Source: Puniceicoccales bacterium (lineage in GTDB: Bacteria; Verrucomicrobiota; Verrucomicrobiia; Opitutales; UBA9783). From it: a stretch of DNA of 44,552 nucleotides. The DNA lies in assembly GCA_031258545.1 (NCBI GenBank), contig JAIRMU010000011.1, positions 1-44,552 on the forward strand, given 5' to 3'. A model generated the notes under the pieces. The model worked only from the letters and a program-made list of their open reading frames with translations. It was not told where the DNA came from and ran no database searches. Every line of letters starts with the position of its first letter. The first letter of the stretch is position 1. Below, in pieces: positions 16,785 through 25,452 of the stretch. The position numbers were made by a program, and so were the translations under genes.

Positions 16785-18494
16785 TTACGAGGAAAAGATC
16801 CAAACTTTTTTCAGTACGCCGGATTCCACAACATCGTAGGCCCGTAATTGCATTTTAACATTTTCGGGCAGCAAACTTGCGTCCAATTCGATTTGCTTGG
16901 TCCCATCGGCAACGACGAATTTTGTGTATTGGCCCTGATCACTTGCCGACTGCATCGTGGGTGTATGGGTTGGAAAGTAGGTGGCCGTTTGGGATGAACC
17001 CAGGGCAATATTAAATCGCATTTCGGGATTGTTGGAAGTGGTTCTTAGGCGATTGGCGCGCATGAGTTGAATTAGATCGTTGGGGCCCAAATGTTTGGGA
17101 GCTCCAAATTTGAGCTCTGTGGTTCCCGTATCCACATGTGTGATTTCTTCTTGAATCACAGCATTCATGCAAGTCCAATCCCGAGTCCCTTGTTGAAGAT
17201 TTAGGACGGACCCCATGTAACTCTCTTCGATTTCCGCCTGTTGTATTTTAAGTTGGCCTTCGTATTGCAGTGTTGAAACGGCTTCGAATAGAACTTTTGC
17301 AAGCCCACTGGGGGGTAGTGTACTGCCTTTTACGAAATTACAATGACGGTACGTTTTGGAAGTGGCATCGGTAGCGCACAGACGTAGAGAGATGAAACGA
17401 TTTTTAACCGTGTTGGAAGGGGTTGCATAATGAACGTAGGCGGAAATGGTTTCATACTGAGCTTTGCAATACATCCATGGAGCGATGGTACCTTCGATGA
17501 GTTCGTGGGGTAACGTACTGGTACGCTGGATGTTTGTGATTTGAATGTGTTCGTTGGCAATATGTTGCAGAAAAGGACAATGCTCTTTCCACCATGCCGT
17601 GGAAGTTGTATCGATGGGTTCCGTTTTAACGCGTTGTTCTTGTAAATGGGTGTGGGAGCCTTCCAGTTCGATCGTTAAAACCAACGCGTTAAATTCTTCT
17701 CCGGTTGCGTGTTTGGGATACGCATCAACCGTATTTGTTTTCCAAGTATTTTGTCCTTCCGAATGCGTGTGTTCGTATTTTAAAACCACGGCACTGACTT
17801 TTAGGTCGTGTCTTGGAACAATTTTTAATTGTTGTGCCTGGTGGATATCAATGGTTTTTGCCTGCAAAAATTGTCTGCGTGCAACGTGAAAAGTGGGTGT
17901 GGTGGAAGCGTAATCCGTCCAGCAAATGGCATCGGGTGTCCACCTTAGAATACGTTGGATCGTTTCGGCGCAGCTGCAGTCTTTAATGGATTCGTAAGGA
18001 AAAAAGAAATCAAAGCCTTCGATACGTCCGATTTGAAACGGAGACGAATGATGTATTGCGTAGGTTAATATCTGCGTAAGACAATCTTTGGCGTTTAAAT
18101 ATTTGCCCGCATCCGACTGTCCGAGTATGCATGCGCCGCGCTCAAATAGAATAACGTTTGAGGGTTCTTCCGAAGCGCCTTGTGCGTATTGCCATTTTTG
18201 TTGGTAAACAAGGTGTTCAAAATACCACCAAATGCCTGAAATTTCGTACACATTTTCTTCCAAAGTAGCCGTATAGATGTACGGAACTTGCGTAATGCGT
18301 CCCTGAAACCAACGTTTATCGTCTTTGTAGATTTCGAGCATTTGATCGGGTTCAAAAAATTTTTCTCCCGCCACAAGCGTTTGTTTAAATCTTACCACGT
18401 CGCTCCCTTGATTGACGGTACGCCGTACGACACTGTGAACGCCCCAGTCCGCTAAGGATTTTTGAATGCCCTTGTAAACAAGTTGCCAAGCCAT
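16785..18494 (-). CDS. Putative phage tail/baseplate hub protein
   Basis: A 569-residue protein. The N-terminal half contains a beta-rich segment of the form 'G.....PDQMLEIYKDDKRWFQGRITQV' (about residues 43-70), which resembles the hub domain of gp27/gpD-like tail proteins, where a ligand strand is followed by 'F.G.I'. Later regions are also beta-rich (QGQYTKFVVADGTKQIELD near the end). A tail hub or tail-tip role fits its place after head and neck genes. The assignment is tentative; no tape-measure gene precedes it. Confidence 0.4.
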   Translation of the reverse strand: MAWQLVYKGIQKSLADWGVHSVVRRTVNQGSDVVRFKQTLVAGEKFFEPDQMLEIYKDDKRWFQGRITQVPYIYTATLEENVYEISGIWWYFEHLVYQQKWQYAQGASEEPSNVILFERGACILGQSDAGKYLNAKDCLTQILTYAIHHSSPFQIGRIEGFDFFFPYESIKDCSCAETIQRILRWTPDAICWTDYASTTPTFHVARRQFLQAKTIDIHQAQQLKIVPRHDLKVSAVVLKYEHTHSEGQNTWKTNTVDAYPKHATGEEFNALVLTIELEGSHTHLQEQRVKTEPIDTTSTAWWKEHCPFLQHIANEHIQITNIQRTSTLPHELIEGTIAPWMYCKAQYETISAYVHYATPSNTVKNRFISLRLCATDATSKTYRHCNFVKGSTLPPSGLAKVLFEAVSTLQYEGQLKIQQAEIEESYMGSVLNLQQGTRDWTCMNAVIQEEITHVDTGTTELKFGAPKHLGPNDLIQLMRANRLRTTSNNPEMRFNIALGSSQTATYFPTHTPTMQSASDQGQYTKFVVADGTKQIELDASLLPENVKMQLRAYDVVESGVLKKVWIFSS

Positions 18495-18495
18495 A

Positions 18496-18648
18496 TTAAT
18501 TTCTTAAGTTGTGGAGTTGTTCTTTGAGTTCGCGCAACGCATTTTCTATGTTTTCAATGTACGTTTGTTGCTCCTTAAGAGCTTCTTCCAACGCGACAAT
18601 AGATAGAGTGTCCGATCCATTGTGAAAGTTTGGTTTAGATGCTTGCAC
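18496..18648 (-). CDS. Small coiled-coil protein inside the phage block
   Basis: A 50-residue frame from GTG 18648 to TAA 18496-18498. The C-terminal two thirds is a clear heptad pattern (LEEALKEQQTYIENIENALR, then ELKEQLHNL). It overlaps the previous stop by 14 bases and ends one base before the ATG of the hub gene, which fits translational coupling. Start choice is uncertain because the frame is open upstream within the overlapping gene. Such short coiled coils occur as tail accessory proteins. Confidence 0.45.
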   Translation of the reverse strand: MQASKPNFHNGSDTLSIVALEEALKEQQTYIENIENALRELKEQLHNLRN

Positions 18649-19033
18649 TGAGTAATCCTCCCAAGATTGTATAGATGGTGTGTGAAGCGTTTCCTCGATA
18701 ATGTATTTCGACGTTTTCGAGGCTTGCGTGTTCCAACTGGTAACATTGATGTTCTTTGTCTTCCAATTCGATTAGGAGCATGCCATGGGCTTGCGCCAGT
18801 TGGGAGGCGTGTACGAGTGCATGGTGTTCGGCTTCTTTTTGCGACCGATGTCTGCGCCCTACTTCGAAGATAATTTGAATTTGTAAATTTCCTCGATTTA
18901 ACGTTTGGACGGATTGTGCCCGAATTCTTTGCACAATTTGTATGTGCCGTTTCCCTTGAATATGAAAATGTGTTGGATTTTCATTTACCTCCATGCCTCC
19001 GGCAAGTACTTGATTGTTAAGTGTAATTTTCAT
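18635..19033 (-). CDS. Hypothetical phage tail-associated protein
   Basis: A 132-residue protein beginning with ATG overlapping the previous stop (19030-19033). It is beta-rich at the N-terminus and has a helical middle (SQKEAEHHALVHASQLAQAHG) and many His and Gln residues. I do not recognise the family. The overlaps on both sides place it firmly within the phage transcript, between the gp37-like and hub genes. Confidence 0.55.
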   Translation of the reverse strand: MKITLNNQVLAGGMEVNENPTHFHIQGKRHIQIVQRIRAQSVQTLNRGNLQIQIIFEVGRRHRSQKEAEHHALVHASQLAQAHGMLLIELEDKEHQCYQLEHASLENVEIHYRGNASHTIYTILGGLLSASI

Positions 19034-19482
19034 GAAAAAAACAGATTAAATTTAGAGGAAGTAAAATTCATTTGAATTGCTTGCCAAAGTGTCTGATTTG
19101 TTAAATCTTTCCATGGATTTTGGTAATTGAGTTCAAAACAAACTTCCCACGAAGGCGTTATGAGAGGCTGATGGGATAGCATGTAGCTAATTTGTTCGGT
19201 TTGCTCGTACGCGGTAAGCGTTTCCGTCCACGTGTATTTTTTAATCAGGGTTAGTTGTAGGGCAATTTTGTTCCAGAAAAGTCCAGAAATATCTGCAGCC
19301 GACTGGATAGGGATGGGGTAAGATACGTGCAGCTGAGTGGGTTGAATTTGCTTGTAATGGTGCAGCTGTAAATTTTCTATTGAGCTGAGGCCGCAGGGAA
19401 TTACATCGATATTTTGTAAATCTTCGTTGTCACTTAGGAACTTCACAACGGTATTTTGGATGTCGCGTAGGATGGGTTTCAT
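19030..19482 (-). CDS. Mu gp37-like phage protein (DUF1834-like)
   Basis: A 150-residue protein. I place the start at ATG 19482 (MKPILRDIQNTVVKFL) rather than at the upstream codon of the open frame, because the upstream part overlaps the preceding gene. Position directly after a gp36-like gene and the general pattern, an N-terminal helix followed by mixed beta segments, match Mu gp37/DUF1834 neck or tail-completion proteins. Sequence support is moderate. Confidence 0.5.
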   Translation of the reverse strand: MKPILRDIQNTVVKFLSDNEDLQNIDVIPCGLSSIENLQLHHYKQIQPTQLHVSYPIPIQSAADISGLFWNKIALQLTLIKKYTWTETLTAYEQTEQISYMLSHQPLITPSWEVCFELNYQNPWKDLTNQTLWQAIQMNFTSSKFNLFFS

Positions 19483-19522
19483 GGTAGAAAAATGATGTAC
19501 TAGAGGTGATGGTTTTCGTCCT

Positions 19523-19948
19523 TTAAAATCCCTGCAGGGTTTTGGTGTTGGCGTCGTGTGGACGGTGTCGTACCGTTTCAATTCTGGAATGTCGTTTTGT
19601 ATCATTGCACGCATGTTGCCAGATTTCTTTCAAGTTTGATAGCGATTGGCGTGCATGATCTGCGTTGCGAATTTGATCATTTGAAAGTTGCATTTCGGGT
19701 AAACGTGCCTGCAAAACTTCAATGATGAGGATACAGGCAATGCTTTTGCAGACGTCGGGTATCGATGTTGCCAATAGGGGTGAAGGTAGCCAAGTATTTG
19801 GCACAAAAGAACGGACGTAGGCGCAAATATCTACAATTACACTATTAAGGGGGTTATTGGAAGCTTGATGTTGCGTAAGTAAGGCCAATTGGTCTTTAGC
19901 CAGGTAATCTTCCAGTGCGTCTTCGGTGAGTGAGATCCAGTTTAACAT
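19523..19948 (-). CDS. Mu gp36-like phage protein (DUF1320)
   Basis: A 141-residue protein with the DUF1320 layout: start WISLTEDALEDYLAKDQLALL, central VIVDICAYVRSFV, then IPDVCKSIACILIIEVLQARLPEM, and a late A..SL..L segment. In Mu this protein follows the capsid genes and belongs to the head-tail connector region. The match in order and phrases is good. Upstream is a 170-base non-coding gap after the capsid gene. Confidence 0.7.
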   Translation of the reverse strand: MLNWISLTEDALEDYLAKDQLALLTQHQASNNPLNSVIVDICAYVRSFVPNTWLPSPLLATSIPDVCKSIACILIIEVLQARLPEMQLSNDQIRNADHARQSLSNLKEIWQHACNDTKRHSRIETVRHRPHDANTKTLQGF

Positions 19949-19989
19949 ATGGGTGAGGTTTATCTACATTAGGGTTTGTGTCGTTCATT

Positions 19990-20108
19990 CAAGGTGATTT
20001 GGATCTGAATAGATTTTACATATTCGTTTTATGTGCACAGTTTATTTTTGATGGATGTCTATGCATTTTAACGGAATGCGTAAGTCTTTTTCAGATCCAA
20101 AATCTATC
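19990..20108 (-). repeat. Inverted repeat in the gap between capsid and gp36-like genes
   Basis: GATTTGGATCTGAA (19996-20009) can pair with TTCAGATCCAAAATC (20090-20104) with a single-base bulge, enclosing about 80 bases that include a smaller GCATT/AATGC hairpin. It starts directly after the capsid stop as read on the minus strand. It may be an mRNA-processing or attenuating structure, or a remnant; there is no T run for a simple terminator. Confidence 0.5.
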
Positions 20109-20118
20109 TTTTGCGGCG

Positions 20119-21021
20119 TTAGGATTGAATGTCAATTTGGGTAATGCCATCCGCCGAAGTGACGGCAAGATTGCTGTAATGTTCTACCGTAATATCCGTG
20201 AATTTCGAATGTTCTTCCAGGTAAACGCGAAATAAGTTGTCGCCTTCCGTAGGTGTGACAAAACGTTTAATGTGGGAAGGTTCATCCTTTAATAAGCCAT
20301 TTTGGGTAAAAAAGGCGAAAATTTCGTTTCCTTGAATTTCGTCCCCCTGAATACCTAAGTTTTGTTTCTTCAGCAACTTAATTTCATCCACCAATAGTTT
20401 TTCGGCCAATTTTTCTCTCGATAGTTCGGCAACAATATACGCGCTTGCGTTGTCTTGCGCACAGTAACAATCTTGGCGTTGGTACCAAGCCAATTCGCCC
20501 CATAGTATTCGATTGGGATAAAAGCCGTGCGTATGAGCCGATTGTACTAGACATTCGCGAATGTCTTTATCGGGGCTACTTTCCGTACTCCAGGTTTTTT
20601 CCGTACGATTTGCATTTGCTTTCAGTGCGGCGATGGCTCGACGTAATTCGTTGCGATACAAGCGTTTCATGAGTAAGTGTACGTAGCGTTCTTGCCAATC
20701 TGCTCCCACAATGTCGTCGACATCGACGCGAATGGTAAGCCCTTTATTGAGTGTTTTTGCTTGGACCACTTGCCCATAAAATTCGATGCGTTTAAAGCTG
20801 CTACCCTGAGCTCTCAAATCATCGTGCTCTGAAAAGAACATTTGATCCGTATCGGTTTGTTTGTACTCGAAGCGTCGCGAAACGGGTACTTTGGGTGCTA
20901 TGAAGTTCAAAAGAACTTCAATATTTTCGGCATCCTTCCAATCACGCGTAAATGCGGTTAAAGATTCCGAGTAGTGCGATGGATTGAATTGAGATTCTTG
21001 TGCGTGCGATAGGTGATTCAT
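20119..21021 (-). CDS. Major capsid protein (HK97-like fold)
   Basis: A 300-residue protein in the position of the Mu T gene, after a protease and a decoration protein. The N-terminal PKVPVSRRFEYKQTD, DLRAQGSSFKRIEF and NKGLTIRVDVDDI segments, then LMKRLYRNELRRAIAALK, correspond to the N-arm, E-loop region and spine helix of capsid proteins found in Mu-like prophages. There is no lytic signal. The family call depends on context and these phrases. Confidence 0.65.
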   Translation of the reverse strand: MNHLSHAQESQFNPSHYSESLTAFTRDWKDAENIEVLLNFIAPKVPVSRRFEYKQTDTDQMFFSEHDDLRAQGSSFKRIEFYGQVVQAKTLNKGLTIRVDVDDIVGADWQERYVHLLMKRLYRNELRRAIAALKANANRTEKTWSTESSPDKDIRECLVQSAHTHGFYPNRILWGELAWYQRQDCYCAQDNASAYIVAELSREKLAEKLLVDEIKLLKKQNLGIQGDEIQGNEIFAFFTQNGLLKDEPSHIKRFVTPTEGDNLFRVYLEEHSKFTDITVEHYSNLAVTSADGITQIDIQS

Positions 21022-21026
21022 ACGAT

Positions 21027-21494
21027 TTATTCCTTGATTTCAATTTTGTGAGGGACGGTGGTGGAAACTTCAATGAGGTCGTCTTTTTGGCCATCCGTTA
21101 ATGCGATGCCAATGCAGGTGTATTGACCGGAAGTTGTGGGTACAGATTTGACGCAGCCATCGTCGTCTGAACACAGCAAACTCCCTGCTTTTACGAGGTC
21201 TGAAGTTTGAATGTGGAGCGTGTATTTACTGGTTCCGAGCAGATGAATGCAAACGGGTAAGAGAGTACTTGTGCCCGGTTGGTAGGTGACGCCTATGGGG
21301 AGTTTATCGTTGGGACACAATTGAATGTGGTCGTTATTATCTTCCGTAAAGCAGACCAGTCGATGCGCTGGAAGATTATCCGCATGGGGGAATTTTGACA
21401 ATGTGCCTTCGTGGGTTCCCAGGGCGCATTTTGTGTTGGAAAAAATGAAACGTAATCTTGTTTCATGGAGTGTTGTTTTATGGTTTGTTTTCAT
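21027..21494 (-). CDS. Capsid decoration/cement protein (DUF2190-like)
   Basis: A 155-residue, beta-rich protein between the protease and capsid genes. The phrases LPIGVTYQPG, LVKAGSLLCSDDDGCVKSV and YTCIGIALTDGQKDDLIEV follow the DUF2190 pattern of beta-sandwich cement proteins, with 'GiA...a..Ge.v.V' near the C-terminus. It should stabilise the capsid surface. The downstream capsid gene follows after 5 bases. Confidence 0.65.
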   Translation of the reverse strand: MKTNHKTTLHETRLRFIFSNTKCALGTHEGTLSKFPHADNLPAHRLVCFTEDNNDHIQLCPNDKLPIGVTYQPGTSTLLPVCIHLLGTSKYTLHIQTSDLVKAGSLLCSDDDGCVKSVPTTSGQYTCIGIALTDGQKDDLIEVSTTVPHKIEIKE

Positions 21495-21633
21495 AAGATG
21501 TTGTGTGTAAAATGAATTTAATGCGTTAAGAGAGGTGTTTTTCTATTTTTGATAAGCAGTCATTTTTTAAATGTTTACCCCAAAGTGTCTGTTTATGCGC
21601 ATACCAAAAGTTTCGGATGGTAATGTATTGCGG

Positions 21634-22269
21634 TTAAGATGTATGAGAATTAATGTCGGTCCGCTTTACGTGGTGCCAAGCTTCCGGATAACTTTCCCCC
21701 GTTTCCAGCATGCGTTGTTGTATTCGCTTGGTAACGTTTAAAATATTTTCTTTGTCGCAACGTAACTGATGCAATTGGGTTGTAATGCAGACAGTTGGCG
21801 TTGGATTCGGTATAATGGCTTGAACGGGCAGATTGGGTTGGTTGGTGAGTCCAACGGATAACAAGCGAATGGGTGTGTATCCGCGATGGTTGAACGGTTT
21901 CATAAGCCACCGTGGAGATAAGTATCGGTACTGTTGCGCTTGAATTATTTTTAACCCTGCCAACGTCCACTTAATGTTGACCCAAATGCCATCGCTGTTG
22001 ATTTTAAGGCTTTTTACACGACCGTATTCGTTTGGATTCATGTGCTCGGGGAGATGAGAAAAGTTGGGGTCGTCGGGGTGTCCAATGTATACGGGAACGT
22101 ATTTCCAGCCAAATCGGTGCAGTAAGGTTTTAAATTGTTGAGCCAATTGCAAAGCGGAAGTTTTCGTAATAAATTGTTTTCCGTAGGAATGCTCGAAAAT
22201 GCCGTAGCTTGCCAATTGGATCCACTGAAGATCGGATGAGTGTTTTATTTTTATGGAAGGTGTCAACAT
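21634..22269 (-). CDS. Mu-like prophage I protein (capsid maturation protease/scaffold)
   Basis: A 211-residue protein with the diagnostic PF10123-type sequence: VPVYIGHPDDPNF, YGRVKSLKINSDGIWVNIKW, YRYLSPRWLM and LLSVGLTNQPNLPV. In Mu the I gene product cleaves and scaffolds the head. The His of IGHPDD and the Ser of YLSPRW are candidate active-site residues. The C-terminal scaffold tail is short here. The portal gene ends 12 bases upstream. Confidence 0.85.
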   Translation of the reverse strand: MLTPSIKIKHSSDLQWIQLASYGIFEHSYGKQFITKTSALQLAQQFKTLLHRFGWKYVPVYIGHPDDPNFSHLPEHMNPNEYGRVKSLKINSDGIWVNIKWTLAGLKIIQAQQYRYLSPRWLMKPFNHRGYTPIRLLSVGLTNQPNLPVQAIIPNPTPTVCITTQLHQLRCDKENILNVTKRIQQRMLETGESYPEAWHHVKRTDINSHTS

Positions 22270-22281
22270 AGCAGAGTGTTT

Positions 22282-23481
22282 TTATGGGTGTTGCAAGGTA
22301 TCGCTCGAATTACAAGGAGGATTAAGACCGAAATGTTCACGAATATCGTTGAGGCTTAGTGCTACGCCCATGTCCCAAAGTGTTTTGAAAATGGCCAAAT
22401 CATTGTTTAAATTTTTATTGGGAGAAAATTTGAGCTGAAAGTATGCCTTAGGTTGTTCGGTTCCGATGAGGTACTTGAGAACGTAACGGTCCACTTGGTT
22501 ATTGAGGGTATCCGCAATCATTTGTGCATCTTCTTCCTCCAAAATCGTTTTTTCGTCCCACTGAACGGATGCACCGGTACCGTGTTGCTGCGAAAAAGTT
22601 GTTAGGTCGGAGCCACGCCACAGGGCCGCCATCGCACGGTCCATACGTTCCACTAATTTTGGATACGGCAACTCTCCTTTGCCGGAAATATCGATGGCTT
22701 GAATATCCGTGCCCGTCGACATGAGGGCATGGAATTCGGCACCAAAGTTTTTTACGGCTTCGCGGGCAATTTCCCATTCGTTGGATCCGGGACGCGCATT
22801 GGTGACACCTTTGACGCCGGGCATTCCATTCCGTTCGCAATAAATCAGCCAATCTCTCAGTGGCAAGTGTTTGAACAAATATGCGATGGAACACGATTCC
22901 ATGAGGCCATCGCCGGTCGTTACGAGCCATTCTCCCGAGGATAATGGGATCTTTTTATCTTTATTCGCTTGTACGAAGTGAAGATGGCCGTCTTTATTTT
23001 CAAAAAACCAAAGTGGAACGAAGCGAAATTCAGCCGTTAGATACTTTTTTTGTTCTTGAAGCAAAGGTTTAAAAACAATTTCGTGAACGGCGTATCTTTT
23101 TCCAACGGCATCCATCATTTGTTTAATGAGTAGAGAAAGTCCACCGCGTTCATTTTCGTCGTACGCGTTGATGCAGGTGACGTTGTTGTAAAAGTTTTCT
23201 AGAATTCCTTTTTGTTGTGCTGCTTCTTCGGTATTGTCGATGGTTAGAATTTCCCAAGGGAGGCGAGCGATTGCCTTTTTTCGCTTTGAAATGATACCCT
23301 GCAGCAGGTCATCTCTGCGTTCAATGGCTTCCCAAATGAGTGCCGCTTGTTTTAATTGTCCCGCGTGAAAGGCATCCAGTACACGTGATAATGATGCGGG
23401 TGTCAATGAACGTATGGGGTTCCACGTTTGGCGGGCGATGCTATCCTGCCTGAATGAGGTGAGATAAGTGTTAATTTTCAT
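22282..23481 (-). CDS. Phage portal protein (Mu gp29, DUF935)
   Basis: A 399-residue portal protein. I choose ATG 23481 (MKINTYLTSFRQDSIARQTW) over the longer open frame because family members start this way and it overlaps the terminase stop by 11 bases. Family phrases are ERRDDLLQGIISKRKKAIARLPWEI, MPGVKGVTNARPGS and LWRGSDLTTFSQQHGTGASV. It forms the dodecameric portal at the head vertex. The Mu gpF (head morphogenesis) gene expected after it is absent. Confidence 0.88.
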   Translation of the reverse strand: MKINTYLTSFRQDSIARQTWNPIRSLTPASLSRVLDAFHAGQLKQAALIWEAIERRDDLLQGIISKRKKAIARLPWEILTIDNTEEAAQQKGILENFYNNVTCINAYDENERGGLSLLIKQMMDAVGKRYAVHEIVFKPLLQEQKKYLTAEFRFVPLWFFENKDGHLHFVQANKDKKIPLSSGEWLVTTGDGLMESCSIAYLFKHLPLRDWLIYCERNGMPGVKGVTNARPGSNEWEIAREAVKNFGAEFHALMSTGTDIQAIDISGKGELPYPKLVERMDRAMAALWRGSDLTTFSQQHGTGASVQWDEKTILEEEDAQMIADTLNNQVDRYVLKYLIGTEQPKAYFQLKFSPNKNLNNDLAIFKTLWDMGVALSLNDIREHFGLNPPCNSSDTLQHP

Positions 23482-24823
23482 AAATGAAGTGTTTGGGTGT
23501 TTGAAAAATTTCTGTGGTGCATGGCGTTGCTTGCATATATTCCATGGCCGATAATGCCAGCGCAAAAGCCCAAAACCTATCGGCATGTCCATCGACCGTA
23601 TGGTGGGCCACAAAGTGAGCTTGCGAAGATGTCCATTGTAAATGTACGTTGAGAAAATCGTTGATGAGCGCTGGGTCGTTCGGAATTTTGAGTTGATGTC
23701 GTTCGATGATCATTTTAAGTCCATATGCGAGTTTTTCTTTAATTTTTTGGGAAAAGTAAACGCCTTCAACGCGGTGTGGCCCCCAACGTTTTTGTGCACG
23801 TTCCACAAATTGGTAACCTATGCCCGTTTGATCGATGCAGGCGTGTTGGACATGGTAATCTTTGATGAGGTGATCCAGTAAAATTTCCTGCTGATCAAAA
23901 TGTGCATTTTTGAGGGTACAAATTTTTCTGGTAAAAAATGTATCTCCGATGGTTTCGATGATTACGAAGACGCTTAGGTCGTTCGATCTTGCAAGATCGA
24001 CTCCCAGAAAAGAAGGATAGTGGGGGACTTTTTCCCAAGATTCTGAAGGGGTGTAGAAGCACGGTTCCAGATCTACAAATTTGATAAAAGCTGCGTCATC
24101 GTCCATGGGTGTACACATGTATTCTTGCCGAAATACATTTTCGTGCACGCAGGCATTGCGTATGAAATTGAAATAAGCGGATTCATCCATCGTTTGACGC
24201 GGATCCTCTTTGGGGAGTTTCAATTTTAGCTTTTGTAAAAACCCTTGTTCCAATGCATCGACCAAGGTGATGGTATGCAGAGAAATATTTTTTGGATTTC
24301 CGTTAAATTTAATGTCCTGGAGCAGTTTGTTAAAAAAATTATTGGCCCCTCGGTGGGTCGATATAATTTCTAAATGGCCACCCCATGTGATCCCTGGGTA
24401 GGCAATGTTGTAAAGGTGTTCCGGATTGTCGTGGAGGGCAAATTCGTCTAGAATGCGTGTCCCACGTTTTCCGGCTTGTGCATTTGGATTGGACGAAACA
24501 ATTTGTAATGTGCTGCCGTTATTGAAGTGTAGGGCGTAGATACATTGCTTGCGTTTGTTGTCTAAAACGGGTTGGCGAATTATGGGATGCAGTACATTGG
24601 CAAACTTTTTGCAATCGTCGAGGAAAAGTTTTGCTTGCGTAAGATCGCGCGAGCAAATCCAGATGGATCGTTGCGGGGAACGTAAACTTTCTCTTACGGC
24701 TCGATAGGCACTTGCCCACGATAAGCCTATTTGTCTTGATTTTTCCATGATCTTAATGCGGGCATTATCCATTATCCAGCGCTTTTGATAGGGTAGGAAA
24801 AAAGTCTGCGAGGGGCGTAACAT
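23471..24823 (-). CDS. Phage terminase large subunit (Mu gp28-like)
   Basis: A 450-residue packaging motor. The adenine-binding start FFLPYQKRWIMDNARIKIME is followed by a Walker A-like KSRQIGLS (28-35), a Walker B-type segment RGTRILDEFALHD and the RNase H-like nuclease domain opening with FLGVDLARSNDLSVFVIIE. Length and order match Mu gp28-type terminases. The stop overlaps the portal start. Confidence 0.9.
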   Translation of the reverse strand: MLRPSQTFFLPYQKRWIMDNARIKIMEKSRQIGLSWASAYRAVRESLRSPQRSIWICSRDLTQAKLFLDDCKKFANVLHPIIRQPVLDNKRKQCIYALHFNNGSTLQIVSSNPNAQAGKRGTRILDEFALHDNPEHLYNIAYPGITWGGHLEIISTHRGANNFFNKLLQDIKFNGNPKNISLHTITLVDALEQGFLQKLKLKLPKEDPRQTMDESAYFNFIRNACVHENVFRQEYMCTPMDDDAAFIKFVDLEPCFYTPSESWEKVPHYPSFLGVDLARSNDLSVFVIIETIGDTFFTRKICTLKNAHFDQQEILLDHLIKDYHVQHACIDQTGIGYQFVERAQKRWGPHRVEGVYFSQKIKEKLAYGLKMIIERHQLKIPNDPALINDFLNVHLQWTSSQAHFVAHHTVDGHADRFWAFALALSAMEYMQATPCTTEIFQTPKHFIYEN

Positions 24824-24826
24824 GAT

Positions 24827-25171
24827 CTATAGAAGTTGCAGTTGTTCTTCGATTTCCTTCAACGATTCTTCGGATAAAGCCCAAGTAAGCGGATTGTTGT
24901 CGGTATTGGTTGAGGTCATTTCCAGTGAAAAATGGTGCAAATGTTGATAATTTTGCATGAGCTTGTGTAAAATGGTGGACAATTCTTTGATTTTTCCCAA
25001 ATCGGGCTCATTCTCCTTGTGAAGGCATAGATGATCGAATAAGTGTTCCCAGAGTAATCCCATAGACTGTTCTGCGATGGCCATTTGTTCCAGTAAAGTG
25101 GTTGCTTGTTTGGCAAGTTTTATGCGGTCGATGTGTTTTTTGAACGAGGCGTTAGGTTTTGAATTTGTCAT
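24827..25171 (-). CDS. Putative terminase small-subunit-like phage protein
   Basis: A 114-residue, mostly helical protein directly upstream of the terminase large subunit (3-base gap). The location matches Mu gp27, the small terminase. I see no specific DNA-binding motif, so the role rests on synteny. Its start overlaps the stop of the winged-helix gene by four bases. Confidence 0.5.
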   Translation of the reverse strand: MTNSKPNASFKKHIDRIKLAKQATTLLEQMAIAEQSMGLLWEHLFDHLCLHKENEPDLGKIKELSTILHKLMQNYQHLHHFSLEMTSTNTDNNPLTWALSEESLKEIEEQLQLL

Positions 25172-25425
25172 GAATTCGTTTCCAGAAAATCAATGCCTTT
25201 GCTGGCCAATTTGTAGCGTCGGTGATGGGGGCACAATTCGTTCGATATGCATTGAATAAACCCTTTATCGAGTAAATATTCTAATTCTTTTCGAATGGTT
25301 TCATTGTGCGAAGGGAGACCGGCAATGCGTAATCCTTGCCAGAGTGTTTCGATGGGCAACGTGATGGGATAAGCGGCCTCCAGTTGGGCGAGAAGTGTAC
25401 GGCGTATGAATTCTTGTGTATGCAT
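25168..25425 (-). CDS. Small winged-helix-like phage protein
   Basis: An 85-residue protein with a probable winged-helix pattern: IETLWQGLRIAG, then NETIRKELEYLLDKGFIQCI and RRYKLASKGIDFLE, a typical 'recognition helix plus wing plus C-terminal helix' arrangement. Mu-like phages carry such a gene (Mu gp26 region) just before the terminase pair. It might bind DNA during packaging or regulate the operon. Confidence 0.55.
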   Translation of the reverse strand: MHTQEFIRRTLLAQLEAAYPITLPIETLWQGLRIAGLPSHNETIRKELEYLLDKGFIQCISNELCPHHRRYKLASKGIDFLETNS

Positions 25426-25452
25426 GACGAAGAAAGATGAGGTGAGGTAAAT

